Shown one piece after another: positions 28,801 to 35,802 of a stretch of DNA of 64,000 nt. The position numbers and the translations under genes were made by a program. This DNA is from Saccharina japonica. Taxonomy: Eukaryota > Sar > Phaeophyceae > Laminariales > Laminariaceae. Where the stretch lies: the NCBI GenBank assembly GCA_008828725.1, contig MEHQ01002731.1:146794-210793 (forward strand), written 5' to 3'. Position 1 is the stretch's first letter; each line of letters starts with the position of its first letter. The notes beneath the pieces are model-generated. The model ran no database searches and was not told the origin of the DNA. It saw only the letters and a list, made by a program, of their open reading frames with translations.

Positions 28801-31800
28801 GAATTTGCTTGTTTCGCCTTACCTACAGCTACTGTACGTTCGTGCTCTCTCCAAGGATATATAGCGTGTACCAGAAATAAGGTAATCGAATACCCCACGT
28901 CTGAGACAGATCATCGATTCCCACTTAATGATGAAGTATTATCTGAAGGAAGTTAAGTTCCTGATATGTATACATCTAGCTCATGTTGGCGGGTAGGAGC
29001 CGTATAGCCTGAAGGATCTACGAGATGATCTAGATCGTGGTTTGTTTGCCATATATGTTTTTCTTTATTTTAATGCGTCCTTAACCCCTCCTGTCTGGGT
29101 CTAAACAAATAAGTGGGCGTGTCGGTAACTGTTTTGTTTTCTTGTGTACCCTGGCACTCCCCACAGTAGAACACATCGTTGTTGCCCACTTATCGTGCAG
29201 AGGAAAGGACGGATGGGCAGGCAGGCAGGCGGACCCTCGTTTCGCTCACCCGCTCGCGACCTTGAGCTTTGGCAGCGACGGAAAACACGTTTCCCTCTTG
29301 GTGCCACCCCTGCGGATAACCTGATAATCCACCGGCTGTTCCATCTGGTGCTCCCCAAGGTGCCCCCCCCCACGTCCCATACGATGTTCCATGTGGTCTC
29401 CCGTATGGTGTCCCACATCACATTCCATTTCGCGTCCCATCTCGCGCCTTATCTCCTGTCTCGTATCCTGTCCCATCTGATGCCGCCCCTGGCCCATCGC
29501 AAACGACCTCGATCTGCCGAGCTTAGACCCCCCCAACCGTGCGACCTCCTCGTCGTTGCGTCCCCCTTCCCCGCTCCCGTTTCCTGCGGCATTCCCACCC
29601 CCCCTGCCACTCCTGCTCCGTTTGTTTCTGCTGGGCACCCAGCCGGCCACGGACGAACCTCCGTCCGCCAACCCCGACCCCCCAGACGGAGAAGCGTCCC
29701 ATGTTGTTGGAACCCCAGAGTATGCCAAGGGGGAATAATCCTCTGCGCTTTTTGCCCGACGCTTCCCCGCTTTCCCTCTCCCCCCTGCGGCAATAACCCC
29801 ATTCGGATGTGGAAACCCCGCGGCGGTGTGCGCGGAGGGTGTCGCTTCTGGCGTGGCTGATGATGCAGACGGTGCGGCTAGCACCCGTGGTTTCCGTTGA
29901 GCCTTGGAAGGCGCTGGCGTTTGCCAAGATGATGTGTCGATAAGTTCCGACGAGCCTAAGTGGTTTGCCATGGCGCAGAGGCGTTCCTCTGCCGCGAACA
30001 TGGCGATCAGGCGCGAGCGGTCGACGACGGTGGAGGCAACACACCCTTCATCCTCTGCATTACCGCCGCCGCTACCGCTACCGCTACCGCTGTAGGGGAC
30101 GCCTTCTGCGCGATTCGTGCTATCACCGCTGCTGAAATTGTCCACCTTCACCTCCTGAAGAGGCAAAGCAGGCGTTGAAGCCTGTGCCCTTGCAAGGACT
30201 GACCCACCCCTATCAAGCTCACCACCGGCGTGGGCCCCCTCCCCCTCCTCCTTCTTCTCCGCCTCCGGATACAAAGCCGGCGCTGCAGCTTGTTCTTCGT
30301 CCGAGGTGGCCCTTGTAGCGACCGACCCACCACTACTACTTGCGCCAGCACGAACCGCTCTTTTAGCGTCAGCACCAACCTCCATAGATGTTCCTTGCGC
30401 CACCCCGGTGCTACCGCTTCCCGCTTCCGAATCACCCGACAAACTGCTCGTATCGCTCAACCTTAGCAGTATCGTGTCGGCGTCCAAGTCCCCCTGGGTA
30501 GCCCCCTGCTCTAAGAGCGCGGTTGTCGCGACGCGTGCAGCGCGCACCGGTAGGAGACCCCCACGGTCCCCCAGTGCCCGCTCTAGGCGATTGCTAAGAA
30601 GGCGGGCGTCGTGGCTGGCCGACCTTAGTGCCGCTTCCATGCGCTTCGGGCGACAAAACCGAGAGGGAGCAAAACGTACGTTTGGAGTATAGGGAGAACG
30701 CAGCAAAGTATAGGTAAGGATGAGTCGTGACATGGACTCAATCAGAGGGTGAACCCTGTTGGGTGGGGCCACGGCGGGAGTTGGGGTTGCCCCTTTTGAG
30801 CACACAAAATATGTCCTCACTGACGGGAGGGGCCCACTCAATCGAGGAGCCGCCCAAACTATCGGTGGATCCGATGCACAGCAGGCTTTAAATATGATTG
30901 GTTGGATATCCAATCCATGGCATTTGTACGAAAGGGGGGGTTTCACCTTGCACTTCAATTTGTTTTTTTTATCCTAAAGCGGTTGTTTAGGAGCTGCTCC
31001 GGCGAGGAGCTTCAAAATGCTTCGGTGCTACCATTCCCCCTATTGCGGCACGGATGGATCCGTCCAAGTGTCCCAGACGCGTGCCACGATGCTGTAGCCG
31101 TATGTACAGGGGGGAGACAATGTCTTGTAGGGGTGGCGCCATATTTTATGAGCCCCTCGCACGAGGAGCTCCAATACCGTCACCCGACACACGCCTTCGA
31201 AGAAGTTTTGTTCGCCCAGCCCAAGCCAAGATTTTGTTTATTATGCGCTACTACTGCTACTACTGCCGCAGTCCTAAAATAAACGAGACTACTATTAAAT
31301 ACTATAATGCTAAGCAAGGAAACGAATCGTAGAAACCGGTAGCCAGTTGGTCAATTGAGGAGCTCAACCATTGTAGTCAGAAATGGTCTCCCCAGAAGGC
31401 GAAGACTACCTGCAATCCCTAACCTACCGTGGGATGGGTCAGGGGCACGTCGCACGTTTTGGCAAAACAAATTCATTTCCAATCGTCTGGAGAGGGCGGG
31501 ACCCCCTGCTCCTCAACCCTGGAGCTACACATTCATGCCCAGTTCCGTTCGAGAATCTCATTTCATTTTTTCGCGATACGATCTGTCGGGTACCTGGATC
31601 ATGGGACTGCTGTATATCGGGTTGAAAAAGCGTATAAATGTATGGTGATGTTTCTCAAAGTCAGGTTTTGGTGGGATATACCTAGAGCGCCTCGAGCAAG
31701 AAAACAACTTGGAACATTTCGGCACACCCCTACCTTAAGCGCGCGTCCTCGCGCCGAAAACAAAACGACGTTGATAATGTGCCTAAGCATTTCCCATGAG

Positions 31801-32033
31801 GTAGGCATGTAGCAATGACTAAAACGACAAGACTCTAATAGAATCGTTAATGCAACGGGTTAGTAAGGACGGGATCATGGGGGCGATTTTCGTACTTATT
31901 GTCTTTACTCATGCCATAATGCGGAGTACGAGGTTGGCAAATGCTAATCGGGCTCTTGTAACATGCGGGAGACACTTGTGAGGAGATGGTCGTGGTGTGA
32001 GAATATCGTCATCATCATCAGCATCATCATCAG

Positions 32034-32080
<47 letters not shown>

Positions 32081-35000
32081 CCATCGTCATCATCGTAATC
32101 ATCATCGTCACCATGCAGCACCCAAACGAACCGTCATTGAGAAAATTAGCAAAACAAAAAACAGATAGTATCATATGGAACTCCGTTGAGGGTCCCCGTC
32201 CTGACAACCATTGTTGGGACCCAACCCCCCCCCCGGTCCGTAGCACTGCTCGTTTTTGCCAATGTTCGGGTTCGTCTCGCTGAGTCGGGAACTGAGAAGG
32301 ATGAAAGATGCACCCGGTATATGAGCACAAGGACCGACCCACGCATCTAAAATAGAGATCAAATTCATGCAGCCACAGTAACGGACCAAATGCCCCCCGC
32401 TTACCTGCATGTCCGAAGGCGATAAGCCTAATCGAAGGGGTCGTCCGCCGCCCGTCGGTCTCTTTCTGGCAGCAGCACCGTCGCCCACGCCAGATCTCCT
32501 GAATCGCGCCAGGGCGGTACCACCTCGCGAGGGCGACGCGCTGCGAGAGGCCCTCCTGCGCTTCCGGCGAGCCTGCTTCTTCTGCCCTGACAGGGAAGTC
32601 CTGTTGTCGCCATCTTTCGCGGTAGAGACGTTTGCGCGTCGTGCCTCGTGAGTCGAACCGCCGCCGCCGTGCACGCTGCTGCTGCCGCTGCCGTTGTTGT
32701 TAGAGACCTGCCCCCCGTTCGTGTGGAATTATTTTTTTACGAACAAGATACAAAAAGAGAGTATCGGGAAATCGATCGATCAAACTCACAGCTGGCGTTT
32801 TTGCAATATTGTTCTTTGAAAACAATCGTGGACTAGAATGCGCCGTGCAAGCCAGGTATAACGCAGCTTGCGAAGATGAGTATTACCCGTTTTTGAGTTG
32901 AATTCGCCCGGACGTTTAAATGAATGTATGTACTCGTATTGCGTTCGTATGATATGTTGCTTTGTTTTTGTTTGTTTTCCGACAATAAAACAATAACAAC
33001 ACAAAGCGTGTCACTGCAAATGTTCGAACACGTCAGCTGTGAATATGTTCAGTTTTGCACGTTTCGTGCGGACTATTACGGAGGACCATAGTAAATAGGA
33101 CCAAATGTTGTTCGTAAAAATAGGTAAAAAAAAGGTTTTTGTGTGTACCGTAGCCCACCCCGTAATAAATGTTTACGAAGTACCCGGCATAGGTAGGGGC
33201 GGGTGAAAATCATTCGTTTTAGTTACTTGGGCTACATACGTATGCAGTGTGAAATAACGGCGGGGGGGGGGGGTTAGGAGGAGGAGACGATATGCAGTGC
33301 CATACTTCCAACTATCGGATGAATACTTACTTATTCTTGGGTTCACTCTGGGCATATGTGAAAGTAATGTCTATAATTAAAATTAATTCCCAAACCTCCC
33401 TTATATTTCCGTTCGGAGGCGTACCAGGTGGTATGTAACATAACGAAGTGTACATACCGTAGCCGACAGAAAAGTCGTGTGTAATCTACATACGTACAGT
33501 AGAATTCACTGAAGTCCGCTCTCTTCGGGTGGGATTTTGCTTGTGAGGAACGCCCGCCCCCGACGATCACGCAGCTTGCAAATTTTCGGTACCAGCTTCT
33601 CAATCGGTCGAGCTTACAGCTGACGCACGTACAACTTGTTTGTTTTTATAAAATATACAAACTACGTGAGCTGTGAGTACTACCGATTGAACGGTTGAAA
33701 CTTAACTTTGCAAGCTGCGTGATACTATGTCAGTATCAATGCTTGCACCACAAGATATTTCAACAGTCGAACGTACGCCGCCGGTCTCAGTGCAGCTGGT
33801 CTCAGTGCGGTCTCAGAGGAATACTTCAAGCTTGCATACATGTATATACTACAGTATGCATGATACTTTCGTCTTTTGTCACACGTATCATACGTACGCG
33901 AGGACGCACTTGTACAGCAGTAGTGCAAAGATGTACGCAGGGTGTGCACGCTGCTTTACGTACAAAGGTCTTTTTTTGTCTCCTCTCAGAACTTTACTCG
34001 TACGTAGCCACTTTTTTTCTGTGACAAAGTGCTCAGAGTTACTGCTGTAGTGTAGGATCATGTTTGCTGTCAGTCGTGAAAGGGGAAGGAACTAAAGGAG
34101 AAGCAATCTCTATATTTTTTACAGACCACTCCACTCCGGGCGAAAATGTAAGGACCTTTATGTACTGATATCCACACGCGAACATTCCTTATCTGTCCGC
34201 CCAGCGTCGTTCGCCCCCACATCCTTCATGCCTACGTACGCAAAGCTTTTATCTAGACTACGACCACGAACAAGCCCGTATGTATGCATCTGGACTGTAA
34301 GTTTGACTACTGTACAGTACTTACATCTACACCCTCAAATCCACGACGGTCGCCATCATATGAATGGCAGCGAAGCTACACCACCGTCACTATGCACGTA
34401 CGAACACGAACATGCCGCAACTCGCACAAAGAATACAAACCATACGATACATCTCGTGCAACCCATACGTACGACCCATGCAACTCGTGTGATACAACCC
34501 ATACGATTCACACAACGCATACAATTCATACAAATCATGCAATTCATACAATGCACGCGACTCACACAATTTCTGACATATCTGGCGGTGGTGGTGTCGG
34601 GAGAGTCACATAGCTTACGTACATGCTCAGCTTTAACGCATTCGACAGGTCACCATGTATTTGTATATGTTCTACAGGTCCTACGCGTGTCGTCATGAGA
34701 TAGGTGCTGTGTAAGAGCCGTATCATGCAGATCCCAGCCGGGCCGCAAACGCCTGAAGACCTTGTATGAGTGCATCTGCTGCTGCTGCTGCTGCTGTAGA
34801 TCGCAAGCCACCAATCATGTACGTACTCGTAGTAAGTATATCAGGGATGATTATGCACTGAAATATCTACCATGAAAATGGGGCTCTGATCTGCCCCAAG
34901 ATACTTCAGCAGTACGTAGCTGTAGTCTGTTAACGCACGTTGCTTTAGATCTTATACTGCTGTACGAGGTGTCACAGCAGTCCGGAACTGGCGGTAGAGA

Positions 35001-35802
35001 GGAGAGAGGAGTCAAATCCACGCCTTTCACGTTCTAGTACGTATACACGTCGTACGAGCGGCCAAGATCGTTCATAGGGCATGAGCACGAAGCAACAGTA
35101 GTATCCGTACGAGTACACACTCGTTTGTACTGGTAGTGTATACTCTACTCGTACGCATACTCGTACGTGTACGTGTAGGAGTACGCTCGTACGAGTGCCT
35201 TCGGGAATCGATTTTTGTGCCACCACTCTACGTACTCTCTCTCTCTCTTGCCAAGCAGCAGCACCTTTGGTGGTGGCTGCTCCAACGGCGTTTGCACCTT
35301 CCCGCCGGGTGGCCCAAACAGGCTCTCTAAAGTATCTCTCTCTCTACAGTATCTCTCAAATGCTTACAAAGGAGTAGTAGGAAGTCAGGTGGTGATGGTG
35401 TCGCTCCCGTTGGACCTTCGAAGTGTGCCGCACGAGCTCGTTGATATCCAGGGCCAGCAAGCGCTGAACGTCGTCGTCATCAGGCTGACGACGGACATTA
35501 TCGTTGGCGTTGTTTTTCGTGAGCACACTCGGCGCCGATCGCCTTCCGTCGATGACGACGCGCGGGTCGCCATGCTCGCTGCCGGGCACGACCGCGGCTA
35601 GTGCTTGGTCTCGTCGCGACGGCCTCGGGGGGTACGCTTCAAAGCTGCGGAGCATGAGGCTCCTCATGTTCTCCGGGTCCAAAAGCTTCGCCGCTTGCGA
35701 GGAACCTGGTGCGGCTTGCCCTTGGTAAATGCCCATGCCCATGCCCATTCCGTCGTGATCGGGTAAGCCAAAGAGAGGCGGCTGTGGCACCGCGGTTGCC
35801 AT
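230..35802 (-). CDS. multi-IQ-motif, coiled-coil protein (18 exons; 3' end beyond window)
   Basis: I do not recognise the family. Eighteen exons on the - strand (listed separately) join in frame to about 1,810 codons. In order: Gly/Met/His-rich N-terminus (residues 1-145), basic Ser/Arg segment (146-246), long Ser/Gly/Ala-rich low-complexity segment (247-625), coiled coil (about 645-740), a run of about ten IQ motifs from about residue 742 to 1300 (for example VRMQAVARGRAGRWR, IKIQQSARGFLGRRK, IAIQRVGRGRVARKK, VHIQRITRGRATRKR), separated by acidic, Ala-rich and poly-Gln linkers, then a Ser/Gly linker and further Glu/Gln-rich coiled coils. IQ motifs usually bind calmodulin or myosin light chains; no CH, myosin-head or kinesin domain is visible. 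Its head-to-head position with BBS2 is the only context clue. Coordinates give the genomic span in the window; the gene continues to the left. Confidence 0.85.
375..745 (-). repeat. R2 dispersed repeat, two copies in tandem
   Basis: Two ~170-bp copies, each with TGTTCATGCATGGCC, GGAATGGAGCACRTT, CAGGCAGACATTGA and AGTGAGCTGCATCCT-type blocks. The same blocks occur in order elsewhere in the window next to long G or C runs. Confidence 0.7.
1020..1255. repeat. degenerate CACGATTCGTGAC repeat
   Basis: Six or seven units of about 35-40 bp built on CACGATTCGTGACAAAACAA. Inside the intron between IQ exons 17 and 18; the flanks 746-1019 and 1256-1514 show nothing recognisable. Confidence 0.7.
1515..1832 (-). 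CDS. IQ gene exon 17 (Gln-rich coiled coil)
   Basis: 106 residues dominated by Gln, Glu, Arg and Lys (for example QEQQRQHEERRKQEQQEQQ, then KRQAAEEAAEAQRVALLELQ), encoded largely by CAG triplets. Donor GTACCG. The acceptor GCGAG at 1833 is the best in-phase choice but its pyrimidine tract is weak, so the 5' border could differ. Confidence 0.72.
1955..2200. repeat. 61-bp tandem repeat, about four units
   Basis: Each unit contains TACAGCACACTACCGCACTG, TAGAGGCATG and TTTACCAC. Good conservation between units. Confidence 0.85.
2201..2729. other. intronic sequence with ACGT tetranucleotide run
   Basis: Contains an (ACGT) run at 2621-2646. No exon of the IQ gene recognised. Confidence 0.45.
2730..3000. 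repeat. R4 repeat, nested copies
   Basis: Several head-to-head copies of a ~90-bp sequence with TTAACCCATTCAGAA, CCACACTAATTCCAAGTAG, TTTGTCCCCAAA, GGACCAGTTCTTAA and GGGGTTAAG. Inverted pairs make this a palindromic cluster. Confidence 0.65.
3352..3585 (-). repeat. R2 dispersed repeat
   Basis: From a G13 run through ATGCATCGGCCGTAGTC, GGACGGAGCATGTCCGGGTT, GAGCTGCATCCTACTAAGAA and GGACTTGCATATGGATA to CTTTCGGTGTGGCCACTT. No coding role seen. Confidence 0.7.
3952..4074. mobile_element. MITE family R1, copy 1
   Basis: About 110-120 bp, with ends TTACGG(A/G)GGACCATAGT and ACTATGGTCC(C/T)CCGTAA and an AT-rich centre containing TAGGTTTTTGTGTGTACCG or a close variant. Inverted ends and constant size mark a non-autonomous TIR transposon (MITE). 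The right end is replaced by AGCCCACCCCGTAATAG here, as in copies 7 and 10. Confidence 0.7.
4202..4320 (-). repeat. peptide-coding repeat R6, copy 1
   Basis: Reads on - as [20 protein letters not shown] then NFDEILELTAVV. The same ~100 bp occurs at 5270 and 37935 with mostly conserved protein sense. I recall similar MSFDEI(L/F)(D/E)LTA peptides in hypothetical proteins of several eukaryotes, but cannot check this here. Confidence 0.6.
4533..4640. mobile_element. MITE family R1, copy 2 (decayed)
   Basis: The left end GGACCATAGTAAATA carries a short internal duplication of AGTAAATA; the right end is lost after GTCCTATTCACT. Confidence 0.55.
4697..4815. mobile_element. MITE family R1, copy 3
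   Basis: Near complete, from ACGAGGGACCAT to ATGGTCCCCCGTGATAG. It lies about 60 bp from copy 2, so the two form a local cluster. Confidence 0.65.
5270..5372 (+). repeat. peptide-coding repeat R6, copy 2
   Basis: ATCCGTAAGTACGCGCGATC and GATGAGTTTCGACGAAATCC, then CTCGAGCTCACAGCTGTTGT. The second half encodes [13 protein letters not shown]; the first half is frame-shifted relative to copy 1. Confidence 0.6.
5538..6458. mobile_element. TIR element, about 920 bp, non-autonomous
   Basis: The ends are inverted copies: GGGGGGCCTATATAAGGCGG on the left and its complement on the right, each followed inward by several GGCGGT / ACCGCC palindromic sub-repeats and a shared ACCGCCTTATCTCGAA motif. No transposase is visible inside. 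No convincing target duplication could be read. Confidence 0.65.
6125..6242 (-). CDS. exon-like ORF inside a TIR element
   Basis: Reads SAAEACGNGDASLYLQKARM then SFIKADASKPVQQADMRQF between an acceptor-like CTGGAG and a GTGAGC donor. Codon use looks coding. The end phase (1) does not fit the next IQ-gene exon, and the piece lies inside a 0.9-kb element with terminal inverted repeats, so it may be a captured exon or a remnant of an element gene. Confidence 0.35.
6628..6800. repeat. R4 repeat, two copies
   Basis: Two successive copies with CCTTAACCCATTCAGAACTG, CCAAGTAGTTTGTACCCAAA and then CCAAGTAGTTTGTCCCCAAA, ending TTAAGGGGTTAAGGGGTTA. Confidence 0.65.
7042..7239 (+). CDS. exon-like ORF on the opposite strand
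   Basis: 66 codons flanked by CACAG and GTGAGG, phase 0 at both ends. It reads VEKGRQAAEEAVALRLKMEG then EEEKARKRQAGADP and ends APSKNK. The start resembles the coiled-coil exons of the surrounding - strand gene, but it is on +. It could be part of a small nested gene, an inverted exon, or a misassembled piece. No partner exon on + was found nearby. Confidence 0.5.
7500..8235 (+). repeat. R3 repeat with 30-bp minisatellite
   Basis: A head (TCATGTTGCCGGGTGGGA, GATCCTGCACAATCTCGCTC) is followed from about 7740 by about 16 units of roughly 30 bp built on GATCTAGATCATGATCTATC and TGTAGAT. Parts of the head and the GATC unit recur at several other places in this window. Confidence 0.85.
8236..8624. 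other. intronic sequence, no recognised content
   Basis: No ORF, repeat or RNA gene recognised. Confidence 0.4.
8625..8890 (+). repeat. R2 dispersed repeat, complete copy
   Basis: The fullest copy: GTGGCCACACCGAAAGTTAA, CATATGCAAGTCCGCCTCAC, CACCTCACGGCGCTTCG, AATGTCTGCCTGGACGGTGA, CGGCCATGCATGAATA and a C run. Opposite orientation to the copies at 0.4 and 3.4 kb. Confidence 0.72.
9050..9205. repeat. GGGTC pentamer array with inverted part
   Basis: About 14 units of GGGTC with two variant units (GGGTCTGGTCAGG) to 9120, then CCTGACCCGACCCAAGCCGA and GACCCGACCC in inverse sense, so the region can fold back. Confidence 0.85.
9206..10140. other. intronic sequence between repeats and exon 16
   Basis: A 158-codon ORF on - (9136-9612) starts in the pentamer array and has no recognisable features or splice support. 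Short AT run near 9350 and ACAATAACA run near 9843. Confidence 0.4.
10141..10221 (-). CDS. IQ gene exon 16 (coiled coil)
   Basis: Twenty-seven residues, AMREVREAHNKDAEEIALMK then NRLKEEE. Acceptor GGCAG, donor GTGTGT, phase 0 at both ends. Composition matches the coiled coils of exons 15 and 17. Confidence 0.75.
10540..10800. repeat. R5 repeat cluster
   Basis: Two direct copies of ATTCCAATATTTTTTTCCCGCC-like blocks (only partly identical) with AAAAAATGCTACCTCTAT, then CACGCGTGCTATCATACGAT, and two copies of GATAGAGGTATACCTTATTT with repeated TTTTGGCTA. Part of a dispersed family around CTACCTCTA(C/T)CGTAGCACGCG. Confidence 0.6.
10837..10948. mobile_element. MITE family R1, copy 4
   Basis: Complete copy with perfect ends CTATTACGGAGGACCATAGT and ACTATGGTCCCCCGTAATAG. 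Confidence 0.75.
11321..11450. mobile_element. MITE family R1, copy 5 (inverted core)
   Basis: Same ends as copy 4 but the internal sequence reads in the opposite orientation (CGGTACACACACACAAACCT), so it is inserted reversed. Confidence 0.7.
11451..12391. other. intron between IQ exons 15 and 16, second part
   Basis: No recognised repeat or exon; the 210-codon + strand ORF at 12033-12665 is largely the antisense shadow of exon 15 and its flanks. Confidence 0.45.
12392..12517 (-). CDS. IQ gene exon 15 (coiled coil)
   Basis: Forty-two residues, KELAAKLKVEVAVRLAEQDV then ERELASRQAEEERARDREAV, an uninterrupted charged helix. Acceptor ACGCAG lies just 3' of a CGTT tetranucleotide repeat (transcript sense GAAC); donor GTAAGG, phase 0 at both ends. 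Confidence 0.8.
12980..13360 (-). CDS. IQ gene exon 14 (apparent frameshift)
   Basis: Ser/Gly/Thr-rich (KTSTARNSKGHSHHAGAAST) leading to EWSFEDVERIHRDMRRGIED then ELN at donor GTGAGA. The first part and the EWSFEDVE part are in different frames. The switch falls at a run of eight C (13085-13092 on +); nine bases there would give one frame with a regular Gly-Ser linker and correct phases. Either a homopolymer error or a real lesion. Confidence 0.65.
13955..14215 (+). repeat. ACT/ACC trinucleotide array
   Basis: TACTACTACTACTACCACTA-type repeats of about 250 bp that stop just beside the 3' end of IQ exon 13. The Tyr-rich and Val-rich ORFs over it are artefacts. Confidence 0.9.
14227..14837 (-). 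CDS. IQ gene exon 13
   Basis: 203 codons plus two bases. KKRAAAVKIQGRARVMAAKQ is the last IQ motif seen; then a Ser/Ala/Gly-rich linker ending TAKIVLREQEG. The in-frame stop that follows lies beyond a GTAGGA donor (GGCGA/GTAGGA) which joins in phase to exon 14. Termination here (TAG at 14224-14226) is the alternative, in which case exons 14-18 would belong to another gene. Confidence 0.75.
14970..15290. repeat. degenerate ~45-bp repeat
   Basis: Units with GGAGGGTGTTAGATACGCTT or GGAGGGTGTTCGATACGCTT variants, about six copies, in the intron between IQ exons 12 and 13. Confidence 0.55.
15645..16109 (-). CDS. IQ gene exon 12 (poly-Gln)
   Basis: 155 residues. AVGRGGVARTEARRRKQKRL completes the IQ motif begun in exon 11; an acidic linker is followed by Gln tracts encoded by CAG/CAA repeats mixed with KEPEKEQEQ, then AGAIRIQAAVRGGQARVESG, another IQ motif. 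Donor GTGCTA, phase 0. Confidence 0.86.
16110..17558. other. intron between IQ exons 11 and 12
   Basis: One R5-like block with GGGAGCTCCTCAAATGAGGA near 16900. Otherwise nothing recognised. Confidence 0.45.
17559..18146 (-). CDS. IQ gene exon 11
   Basis: 196 residues. It opens with an IQ motif (AAAVHIQRITRGRATRKR), passes through an acidic Pro/Ala/Gly-rich linker with a poly-Ala run encoded by GCC/GCG triplets, and closes with TEAASKIQ, the first half of the next IQ motif, at donor GTGCGG. Phase 0 at both ends. Confidence 0.87.
18480..19480 (+). repeat. polypyrimidine-rich kilobase with CCCCTGTCCCC minisatellite
   Basis: The + strand is almost pure C and T for about 1 kb; from about 18985 it is a TATCCCCTGTCCCC-type array of 7- and 13-bp units. 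It ends close to IQ exon 10. In the transcript it reads as a G/A-rich tract. Confidence 0.85.
19496..19705 (-). CDS. IQ gene exon 10 (two IQ motifs)
   Basis: Seventy residues: GVESSAAVRIQAAQRRKRAV (degenerate IQ), a basic linker, then AAIAIQRVGRGRVARKK (full IQ) and ILSEADIALRRE. Acceptor AGCAG, donor GTACGT, phase 0 at both ends. Confidence 0.86.
19706..20908. other. intron between IQ exons 9 and 10
   Basis: Contains an uninterrupted G run of about 30 bases near 19838-19868 and G-rich flanks to about 20035. A 111-codon ORF at 20127 has no recognisable features. Confidence 0.5.
20909..21034. mobile_element. MITE family R1, copy 6 (inverted core)
   Basis: Reversed orientation like copy 5; the ends are partly decayed (ATTACGAGACACCATAGT and ATGGGCACCCGTAATAG). 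Confidence 0.65.
21035..21489. other. intron with short CCGGCACTA repeats
   Basis: CCGGCACTTATATCATAGCG and CCGGCACTACTCCGCATATC, with related pieces to 21410, form small inverted and direct repeats. No exon. Confidence 0.4.
21490..21651 (-). CDS. IQ gene exon 9 (two IQ motifs)
   Basis: Fifty-four residues with two strong IQ motifs, IQQSARGFLGRRKA and IQSAWRGLLGRRKA, joined by CAAREELRRERMSTA. Acceptor GCGCAG, donor GTGAGG, phase 0 at both ends. The second motif has the complete IQxxxRGxxxR pattern. Confidence 0.88.
21975..22065 (-). repeat. R4 repeat, single copy
   Basis: Reads ACCCCTTAAGAACTGGTTCC, then TGGAATTAGTGTGGGATG and CAGTTCTGAATGGGTTAAG, the reverse of the copies at 6.6 kb. Confidence 0.6.
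22707..22781 (-). CDS. IQ gene exon 8
   Basis: Twenty-five residues, ARQRRERRRAQRILALKRTR then RAAIK, completing one IQ motif and starting the next. Acceptor CAACAG, donor GTACAG, phase 0 at both ends. Confidence 0.82.
23250..23358 (-). CDS. IQ gene exon 7 (first IQ motif)
   Basis: Encodes VVRMQAVARGRAGRWRAAKA then RDLKRKNAAAVKIQDQ. The first part is a full IQ motif (Q..RGR...WR) and the last residues open a second one that continues across the splice into exon 8. Acceptor CTGCAG, donor GTGCCT. Confidence 0.82.
23940..24290 (+). repeat. GGT/GAT-rich trinucleotide tract
   Basis: GGTGGTGGTGGTGTTGATGG-type repeats in the 3.6-kb intron between IQ exons 6 and 7. ORFs over it are low-complexity artefacts. 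Confidence 0.9.
24380..26984. other. rest of the intron between IQ exons 6 and 7
   Basis: From about 25640 to 25945 related blocks recur (CACCCTTGAAGTG twice, ACACCCCACGC three times). Several ORFs of 90-150 codons have no recognisable features. No other gene seen. Confidence 0.45.
26985..27053 (-). CDS. IQ gene exon 6
   Basis: Short exon, 69 nt, encoding WEGRSLETAMATWTRHREYM then AN. It begins with one base (acceptor GGTAG) and ends with two (donor GTGAGA), which fits exons 5 and 7 exactly. Confidence 0.7.
27054..27986. other. intron between IQ exons 5 and 6
   Basis: Long C runs near 27180 and 27550 and G runs near 27460 and 27850-27890. No exon or mobile element recognised. Confidence 0.45.
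27987..28126 (-). CDS. IQ gene exon 5
   Basis: Encodes SGLVDLKARVRADVAWVQET and VGARMSRRAKVSCCKWGAEK then IAELTL, a charged helical segment continuing the coiled coil from exon 4. Acceptor CCACAG, donor GTGTGA, ends with two bases of a codon. Confidence 0.75.
28521..28662 (-). CDS. IQ gene exon 4
   Basis: One base plus 47 codons: RPSTRDDFDEFGGRETPHIL then RRSSLAGGGEEAEGAIEELR and RQLEITE. Acceptor ATGCAG, donor GTACCC, phase 0 at the end. It begins a coiled-coil region. Confidence 0.75.
28905..29045 (+). repeat. R3 repeat, short copy
   Basis: Contains CAGATCATCGATTCCCACTT, CTCATGTTGGCGGGTAGGAG and AGATGATCTAGATCGTGG, matching the head of the copy at 7.5 kb and the start of the one at 51.2 kb. 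Confidence 0.65.
29508..30643 (-). CDS. IQ gene exon 3 (end uncertain)
   Basis: Long exon starting RMEAALRSASHDARLLSNRL after a pyrimidine-rich acceptor. Most of it is Ser/Gly/Ala-rich (SGSGSGSGGGN), with a helical stretch VVDRSRLIAMFAAEERLCAM. The frame stays open to about 29250, but the tail becomes a GEHQMEQ-type low-complexity repeat. The only phase-2 donor before that repeat that fits exon 4 is AG/GTCGTT at 29508, so the 3' border is tentative. Confidence 0.65.
30644..31990. other. intron between IQ exons 2 and 3, first part
   Basis: R5-like blocks with GAGGAGC / GAGCTCC around 31000-31170. No exon recognised. Confidence 0.4.
31994..32115 (+). repeat. ATC trinucleotide array
   Basis: CATCATCATCATCATCATCA-type run of about 110 bp, giving poly-Asp, poly-Ile and poly-Met ORFs that are artefacts. 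Confidence 0.92.
32405..32707 (-). CDS. IQ gene exon 2
   Basis: 101 codons, phase 0 at both ends, acceptor GGGCAG and donor GTAAGC. The protein is basic and Ser/Gly-rich: VSNNNGSGSSSVHGGGGS, then KKQARRKRRRASRSASPSRG, ending LGLSPSDMQ. No domain is recognised. Confidence 0.8.
33073..33167. mobile_element. MITE family R1, copy 7
   Basis: Left end intact; an internal deletion leaves CGTAGCCCACCCCGTAATA at the right. Confidence 0.65.
33168..35367. other. intron between IQ exons 1 and 2, main part
   Basis: A degenerate CATACAATTCATACAAATCA repeat (34430-34570), CTGCTGCTG run near 34770 and GTACGAGTACAC-type repeats (35090-35200). No exon recognised. Confidence 0.45.
35368..35802 (-). CDS. IQ gene exon 1
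   Basis: Starts MATAVPQPPLFGLPDHDG in a good initiation context (G at -3 and +4). It contains a GMGMGMG run, DPENMRSLMLRSFEAYPPRP and an HHHH tract, and ends LTSYYSF at donor GTAAGC, phase 0. The frame is open upstream, but this ATG is the most likely start. A weaker donor (AAG/GTCCAA) lies about 45 bases earlier. Confidence 0.75.
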
